A stretch of DNA of 64,000 nucleotides from contig WTPW01000608.1 of assembly GCA_009809945.1 (NCBI GenBank), positions 283,770-347,769 of the forward strand. The letters are read 5' to 3'. This stretch comes from Gigaspora margarita (lineage: Eukaryota > Glomeromycota > Glomeromycetes > Diversisporales > Gigasporaceae). Position numbers and translations under genes: made by a program. Below, piece after piece: positions 57,701 through 64,000 of this stretch. A model generated the notes under the pieces. The model did not search any database. It had not been told where the DNA came from and saw only the letters and a program-made list of their open reading frames with translations. Within the stretch, counting starts at the first letter, position 1, and each line of letters opens with the position of its first letter.

Positions 57701-58719
57701 AAAAAAGGGGAAAAAACAATGAGTAATATTTTAGATAGTAATAATAATCTGATAAAGATATGGTATCTCTTCTTTTGCTGGACAGAATACTTTATAGATC
57801 ATAAAATTGGAATTAGAAGAGAAAACTATAGCATGCAGATGGCAAATTTGGCTGCATTTGCACCTCTTTTTCCTGCAGCTGGAAAATTCAAATATGCAAG
57901 TTCTGTAGCACACTTTTTAGCCCAGGTTCATGATGATTTGCAGCTACAAAAATTATTACAAATAGTATGTTCAATAAATCTTACTAGTAAAGGACATTAT
58001 TTTGTTTTTTGATGAAGCACTTGAAACATATGGAGTAAAATTCATTAAACAAAATATAACTGGTAATATTACTAACCAAGAAACTATAATGCTAAAAATT
58101 AAAGCAGCTCAGAATGAGAGAGATTGTTTATCAATTCTTCTTGCAGAATATGTTGATGATGCTATGATAGGCCAAAATTCTCAAACAATCAAGTCAACGT
58201 AAAGATTTACTTTGGTCCCTAGTTGCAAATTTGTTATCTGCCTTCAATCTTTCAAATCCTGCAACACATTACTTGTTTGAGGATGTACCAGAAATTAGCA
58301 ATGAGAGCATTAAAAACATTTTTTGCTTTTATAAAACTAGCAAATTATGCTTTCAAAAAGTGCTTGCACAGGATGTATTCAAAACTGAGCCTCAAACCTC
58401 TGAACGTTATGCACGAAATATAAATTGTTATACTTATACTCAACTTAAAAATATAAAAAAACAAAAAAATCGTCAGATAGATAGCCCTGTTCAAGAATCA
58501 ATTGTTCAACAAAATACTTCAATATTATAGCAAACATCATTAACATCTTCTTTTACAGCCAATCCTTTAAAACATTCACGTTGTACTACTACAGAAGCAG
58601 AAAAAGCAATACTTTTACGATTATTTGAACATGGTAATACAATATCTAAAGATAAAATTCAGGAAGTATTATTGGAACTTAATACTATTTCTTCAGATTG
58701 GACAGAAAAAAGAGTTAAA
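54740..58719 (+). pseudogene. Long unrecognised repeat-family gene, broken and MITE-split
   Basis: The + strand carries protein-like sequence in shifting frames for almost 4 kb. It starts at ATG 54740 with an acidic, Tyr-rich segment (EYTYLEKYDDSDENYEE). Next come NQLHTEGLKQSRSVDKSIIH (about 55260-55318), YHNDASDALKLIEKWIILVA (55602-55661), EIKENINHLENPSSYEEYF (55911-55967), VVIDNIDFKTSTFSYGNIF (about 56353-56410), EYFIDHKIGIRRENYSMQMA (57785-57844), FAPLFPAAGKFKYASSVAHF (57857-57916), FDEALETYGVKFIKQNITGN (58005-58064) and SILLAEYVDDAMIG (58133-58174). The last part ends near 58718 (STISSDWTEKRVK). I remember this series of words from large proteins that are common in Rhizophagus, possibly carrying a DUF6589-type domain, but this is unverified and the function is unknown. 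Stops occur throughout (for example 55088, 55398, 58200). A mariner-type MITE sits at 56624-57292. Confidence 0.55.
56624..57292. mobile_element. Tc1/mariner-type MITE, 669 bp, inside the long pseudogene
   Basis: The ends are CAGTAGCCAACAAA and TTTGTTGGCTACTG; ATGATCATTT also pairs further in. TA flanks both sides (56622-56623, 57293-57294). CAGT termini and a TA target are typical of the superfamily. The coding-like sequence on the left (EDVHFEITKQ) continues directly on the right (PLGCNISPPI) if the insertion is skipped. No transposase. Confidence 0.85.
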
Positions 58720-59441
58720 TAGTACCAAAAAATAATTTGCACAATTATATTTGAAAATAAAATAAAAAATATAGTTATTTTTTACAACTTGTGATATTGC
58801 AAGTGAATTATATAATAAAAAAATTTATATATTAACCAATAAAATTAAAAGTTATTTATTTTAGCAATTTATTATTGTATAACAAAATAGTACATTATAT
58901 ATTTCAAAGTATCTTCATATAAAAACTAAAAAAATTCATTCTATCTAAAATAACCCTAATTCTAAACTAGTTAATTGAATTGACAAAAAATAATTAATTA
59001 GTAATTGATTAAAAAAAATTTACTTGATCAACTAAAATTCAATTATATGTTCTATAATTGATTAATTATAATTTATAGGCTCAAGTACATAATATATTAA
59101 TTTTAATAATGCTATCTAAAACTACTTTGGGCCAATAACCAAACCAAACCTTCAACATTCTGCTCAAAACTAAAATCCAAAAGTTTAAAACTAAATCAAA
59201 ATTCCAAATTTAAGTTTATATATAAAGCATAAGACAAATTTGTCTTATAACTTAATTTAGTATAAACAAACTAGTGCAATATACTTCCTAACAATACCAT
59301 TTTCCTTCACTAATAACTATTTCACCAAATTCTTTCTGAAAAAACTACTTACCTGGTAACCATTTACCTTTTCAACAACTATCTATTTCCAACATATTAT
59401 TTATTTGACAACTATTTAACTAGCAATTACTTTCTAACAAT
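58720..59441. other. AT-rich DNA
   Basis: Repeated AATTGATTAATTA words lie near 58970-59070, otherwise nothing recognised. 59280-59440 has loosely periodic CAACTAT/CTATTT words. Confidence 0.35.
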
Positions 59442-59611
59442 TAGGGGCATGCCATTTATTATGTAATATTTTTTACTTAGTAGCCACCCTCATCCATGTA
59501 TGGTGTGATCACTTTATCTAATTCAGATTGGTTAATATAATATATAGACATGATCACCATTTTTGATCATGTATCCATGGTAAAAATTACGTAATAAATG
59601 GCATGCCCTTT
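59442..59611. mobile_element. MITE (GGGGCATGCC family), copy 2
   Basis: The ends are TAGGGGCATGCCATTTATTA and TAATAAATGGCATGCCC. It shares terminal sequence and the inner CATCCATGTATGGTGTGATC / GATCATGTATCCATGG pairing with 36044-36211 (there reversed). Confidence 0.7.
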
Positions 59612-60172
59612 ACTACATACCCAATAACTACTCTTTTTCTAACAACTACTTCTATAAGTCACTTTACTAATACATCTGAAACTGATAATTTCAGTTTCAG
59701 TCAATCCAAAACTATAAAGTTTTGGGTAGCATTATTAATTAATTCAATCAATTATTGGATCAATTATTGGTTCAGTATAAATAGAACACTAACTTATTAA
59801 TTAAATCATTTTAGTTCAAATTAGATAGCAAAACTAAAGTTTGAAACTTGATTCAGCCTTCAGATTTAAATCTGATTTCCTTTGGATTCAAATCAAATCT
59901 GAATATAAAACTAAATTCACTGAATTTGTACAATCTGATACATAAACATATAAAGACAAAGGCATTTGATCACTCCATAATGATATCTATTGTTTTAAAT
60001 AGTTAACTTTCTTTTTTTACCAAGTGCATAATCAATTAAATAGATGATACCGTAATTTGATACCCTCTTTGATCAGTACCGGGTACAAATCAATGGCTGA
60101 TTTACTAATAATAATTTTTTTTAATTATAGGCTAATATATGCTCTTTACAAAAGACCCCTTACACAACGTAC
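59612..60172. other. Intergenic DNA
   Basis: Contains AATTATTGGATCAATTATTG repeats (59748-59772). No gene seen. Confidence 0.3.
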
Positions 60173-60180
60173 CTTCTACC

Positions 60181-60419
60181 CAGAGTTGGCACATTTATCC
60201 ATTGGGGTGAATGGAAAACAACTCCATTGGCACCACTCCATTGCTCCATTGAGAATAATTTGCGAATAAAGCCAATGAAGGCCAACTAGCTTATAATATA
60301 GTATTTGTTAATAACTAATAACTAATTTTATTGGCTCCATTGGCTCTATTGGTTCCATTGGTTCCATTGGCTCTATTGGTTTGCAAGTTTTCAATAGAGT
60401 ATATCTATTGCCACCCCTG
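60181..60419. mobile_element. hAT-type MITE, 239 bp, with CCATTGG repeats
   Basis: The left end is CAGAGTTGGCA; the right end inverted is CAGGGGTGGCA. The flanks CTTCTACC (60173-60180) and CCTCTACC (60420-60427) match at 7 of 8. The interior has CTCCATTGG repeats on both sides (60200-60256, 60334-60381). CAGGGGTGGCA is a widespread hAT terminus. Confidence 0.8.
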
Positions 60420-60427
60420 CCTCTACC

Positions 60428-61198
60428 ATACAAGATACCTAAGTACAAATCAAATTTTTTACCACGTGAAATTAAATTGTACCTGGGTGTTTTATACAGT
60501 AAAATACGGTACTGTATATGCACACAAATAATGATAATACGATTTAAATCTTCATTTAAATAAAATACAATTTTATATGTCAAAATAAAACTGGATATTG
60601 ATTTAACAATCGAGATTTAAATCCAAAACCATATATGTGTACCTAAATTATTTTTAAAATAAGTTTTTTTTTTGGCTAACATTTTGGTACTGCTAAATTT
60701 TTTATATAAAACCCTTTGAAATAATTATACTATATGATGAATTTTGATGAAAAGGGTTCAAAAAATTTTAGCATAATTTTGGCAAATATAAAAATTAATT
60801 TCGGCACTATATAAAACTAATGTTGGCTATCTAAATGCTATAATTACTTTTTTATTAAGATAGGCAATTTAGGCACACATGTATATTTGAAGCTAGGAGT
60901 CACAAATTAAATAAATTTGGATTTAAAAAATAAATTCAGTTTCAAGCACTGAGCAAAACTAATTTAAAATTTAAATTTTTTATTAATTTTTTTTGATCGA
61001 TCAATGATTGATCTATTTTATAATATTATTAACCTAACTCGATCAAGATTTTCAGAACCTTTAATTATTAAATCATTTTTAAATAAATCAATGTTCACAA
61101 CTTGTTTTTTATTGTTTTGAGATCATTATCAACTGAATACCTAATCTTCATCTCCAATTCCATTATCTTTTACTAACAGATTTGGATAATATGCAAAC
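60428..61198. other. AT-rich DNA
   Basis: Nothing recognised apart from a GATCGATCAATGATTGATC inverse word near 60994. Confidence 0.35.
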
Positions 61199-61206
61199 GC
61201 TAGAAC

Positions 61207-62304
61207 TAGGGATATTATTCTGTTTAAACTAGTTAGTTTGTGCTCGAAAACCTGCTAAACACTGATTCAAAGCACACATGTCTCAAACTCTGATTACGCA
61301 AATTTATTAATGATTATACTTACTAAATTTATTACTATTTATTAAATACATGAGCTTTGCTATTTATTAATATAAATACATGAAAAATATTATATTATTC
61401 ATTTCATTGCATCTATTATTTATTTAATTTATTGACCTTCTACGCAATCAATAATACCTGATTCATACCAAATTTTTAAATAAAGGCTTGCGCATTTTCT
61501 TCTGATTGATGGTTGTATATTGAATTAATTGTAATTTTTGTTTTAAAAACGTTACTTCGCTAGAGACGCTTGTAGCTTGTACTTTGTACTTTATAATATA
61601 AATTTAAAATGCTTTGAACAACAAACTGGCTTAATGAAAGTAAATAACGTGGTATTATTTATTAATAAATAACCTTTGTTTTTAGCAATGGGAAATGCTT
61701 AAAGAGATAGGTTTATTTGTAAAATCAGATCAGATCTTTATGGTTCGACATTTGTCTTGATAGCAATATTTCATTCGTTCCACCTTCCTGGGTGATTTTG
61801 TTTAAAGTGTGACTTAATTGTAGAGAGATCCGTATCTATATAATAAGATTTCGTACAATGCTTGTAATATTGTTTGCACCAGTTTCAAGAAGCTCATTCC
61901 AAAAGGGATCCTTCTTTAATCGTTTTGGAGAATGGTTTGTTATTTCTTTGAGTGTATCTGATGCTAATTTGGTTTGAAACATTGAACTTAAAAGGAGGTA
62001 AATTCATTGAATTAATAAATTGTTCAGGTATGGTTTTTAATTCATCGTACAAAGTTCAAATAAAAAAAAAATATTAATGTTCATTATTATCACGCATAGT
62101 GATTAACTTTTAGATTAAATGAATAGTATTGTTATAATCACGCCAAAGAAACTTTTTGCTCATCAAATCGATTCAAGACTCAAATTTAAGCATGATGAGT
62201 TTAAATATAATAATCAAAATCATGTGATTACAAAACTCAAGTTTAACTGGTTTGGGTTTCAAACAGGACCGAACTGAGTTTGGATGAACAGGATAACATC
62301 CCTA
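61207..62304. mobile_element. Non-autonomous hAT-type element, 1098 bp, carrying a short ORF
   Basis: The left end is TAGGGATATTATTCTGTTTA; the right end inverted is TAGGGATGTTATCCTGTTCA. The flanks GCTAGAAC (61199-61206) and GCTAGAAT (62305-62312) match at 7 of 8. No transposase. A gene-like fragment lies inside at 61836-61982. Confidence 0.8.
61836..61982 (-). CDS. Short ORF (48 aa) inside a hAT-type element, unknown
   Basis: It runs ATG to TAG with no interruption. It encodes a basic, helical-looking peptide (LASDTLKEITNHSPKRLKKD, then LLETGANNITSIVRNLII). Composition is far less biased than chance AT-rich frames here. I do not recognise it. It could be the first exon of a captured host gene or a non-functional fragment; no splice donor fits cleanly after it. 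Confidence 0.35.
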   Translation of the reverse strand: MFQTKLASDTLKEITNHSPKRLKKDPFWNELLETGANNITSIVRNLII

Positions 62305-62514
62305 GCTAGAATACTAGTTTTTTTAAAAAAAAAAAAATAGTTAATGATAACTAAAATTTAAAATTTTCTAATTAAAAAAAAAAATAAAAATTCAAATTTT
62401 CTACCTTTCTTCTGAATATTTTGTAAGTTCACGTTTTGTTTGAGACATTTTGAAGTCCAATCTTTATAATGATTCTCAATACAAGTATATGTTTACTCTT
62501 TAACTCTTTTTTTT

Positions 62515-63600
62515 TTAGAACAATAGCCAATATTATATGCCCCACAAGTATACCATCTTTGCAGATTTTTGAAAATATGCGAATGCATTATATTCATCCT
62601 TTTAAATTCAAATTCTCTCATTATAACAACATATAACATTAAATATTTCACTATCATGCTTCTAGCAAATGTTAAAGACATAGATAAAAACATATTAAAC
62701 GAAAAAGATGATGATGGAAAAACAATTGCTATTTTGCAGATTTTTGATAAGAAGTAAATGTCTTACATTTATCCTTTTAACTCGATTCCACTATGATAAG
62801 GGGAGTGACAAAAATCAGGTAATTTTTTAGGGGGGAAGGAGGGTAAAAAATGTTGAAATTATATATAGGAACCTGATCAAATTTATATTAAGGAGAGGGG
62901 AAGGGGGAGTAGGCCTCTAATAAAAAATAATCAGGTGATTAATAACACTACCTAACAATATGCAATATTAAACAATTTTCACCAGAGTGCCCATCTCTGT
63001 AGATTTTTGATAAAAGTTCATGCCATATATTCATCCTTTTCAACTTTTAACAAAATCCTTAGAGATAGAGCATACTTATTTATCTTTCAACTCCAATTCT
63101 TTCATCGTATAATATCTAACATTAAATGCTCTACTAACGTACCCCATTTCTGCAGATTCTTGATAAGAAGTGAATGCCTTACACTTATTCTTTTCAACTC
63201 GATTCCATTCTGATAACAATATTCGGCATTAAACATTCTCCGATCTTTGTAAATTTTTAATAAAGTAAATACCTTATGTTCATTCTTTTAAATTCAATTC
63301 CTTTTTCATAAAAAATCCAAAATTATACAGTATTATCAAAAATCTCCAGAGATGGGATATGCTGGTAGAACATACTGTAGGTAAATGCATTATATTCACC
63401 ATTTTAACTCCAATTTTTTCATCGTAACAACATAAAATTAAATGGTTCACTAGCATTCCCATCTACGCAATTCGTTGATAACTGATAATGAGTAAATGTC
63501 TTATGTTCAATAACGATATCCAATGTTAATTGTTCTACTAGTTGTGTTCGTCCCTACAGATATTTGATAAGCAAAAACCTTATACCCTTGCACGTTATGT
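62515..63600. repeat. Minisatellite array, units of about 105-120 bp
   Basis: The unit contains CCATCTCTGCAGATTTTTGA, TAAGAAGTAAATGCCTTATA, TTCATCCTTTTAACTC, ATTCCTTCAT and ATAACAACATTAAATG. About seven degenerate copies are visible (anchors near 62550, 62738, 62990, 63150, 63240, 63370, 63460). A 155-bp MITE splits the array at 62795-62951. The short open stretches in it are repeat translation, not genes. Confidence 0.7.
62795..62951. mobile_element. Short inverted-repeat element, copy 2 of the 57-215 family
   Basis: It starts ATAAGGGGAGTGACAAAAAT and shares GTAGGCCTCT-ATAAAAAATA and ATCAGGTGATTAAT with copy 1. It interrupts the minisatellite, which resumes at ACAATATGCAATATTAAAC; this locates the boundaries to within a few bases. 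Confidence 0.7.
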
Positions 63601-64000
63601 AGCTTCGTAAAACTCAAAGTGAAACGTTATAAAAAATGGGCACAAACCCACCAAAATAGCAATTTCACAACCAACGCCAAGCAAAAATAATGAAACCAAC
63701 CTATAAAAGAAGAAAACATTAACTCCAAAGTTTTAAAATGAAAAGTATTAGCACTAGTAAAAAAACAAATAAAATGAAATATCTAAAAACAAAACCTTAT
63801 CTATTGATATATCAATCTGTGCAACTATTGTGATATTGCACCCTGTGATAAGTATAACTAATAAATTTTCAAATAAAATACATTAAATTCATTAAAACTA
63901 AAAAATAATTTTATTAGAATACACATGACTTGCCTTAAATATTTCAAACTTTTATGTAGATCTTGTTACTCTTATACAGTTTAAAATTTTTTTTTTTTTT
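63601..64000. other. AT-rich DNA at the window end
   Basis: No feature recognised; it ends in a T run. Confidence 0.35.

Noticed and set aside
60308-60583. Frame with repeated Pro-Met-Glu units (-)
   Set aside because: It arises from the CCATTGG repeats of the 60181-60419 MITE and runs into unrelated DNA.

Overview
This is a strongly AT-rich eukaryotic window. It has short introns (about 65-135 nt where they can be read), fungal-type housekeeping genes and a very dense load of transposable elements. The Mtf2-like mitochondrial protein, a DIRS-type tyrosine-recombinase retrotransposon, a MULE fragment with a SWIM finger, and several protein families that I remember as hugely expanded in arbuscular mycorrhizal fungi point to Glomeromycotina, probably a Rhizophagus/Glomus relative. 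The family names come from memory; no search was run.

Only two genes look intact. One is an Mtf2-like mitochondrial RNA-processing gene (28966-30157, +, two exons). The other is the TFIIE alpha-subunit gene (31050-32879, -, nine exons reconstructed in frame). Gene remnants are: a CDC16/APC6 TPR-protein pseudogene (7384-10040, +); a zinc-ribbon protein of unknown function with an internal stop and a MITE in its last exon (16870-19690, -); an unrecognised pseudogene (53636-54629, -); and a long, broken unrecognised gene (54740-58719, +) that is split by a mariner-type MITE.

The rest is mostly mobile DNA. 700-2769 is a decayed DIRS-like retroelement (reverse transcriptase, RNase H, tyrosine recombinase). 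48002-53086 is a 5.1-kb hAT element with perfect 8-bp target-site duplications (TSDs) and a broken transposase. More than fifteen smaller inverted-repeat elements have 8-bp TSDs readable in the sequence, many of them nested (2770-4151 with 3532-3810 inside; 4671-5697 with 4693-4982 at its end and 5232-5598 inside; 13064-13345 next to 13675-13975; 50777-50955 inside the hAT transposase). 21440-21900 and 23205-24545 (-) are remnants of expanded families, the second a MULE. 24633-25132 looks like a tRNA-derived SINE split by a MITE.

From about 35 to 48 kb I see no convincing gene. This part holds palindromic arrays, direct and inverted repeats and AT-rich filler. The most unusual pattern is a shared core with a telomere-like TTAGGG stretch that recurs inside at least four inverted-repeat elements whose ends look unrelated. 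Scattered N bases and a 33-N gap in a (CA)n tract (31673-31705) show that this is draft assembly.
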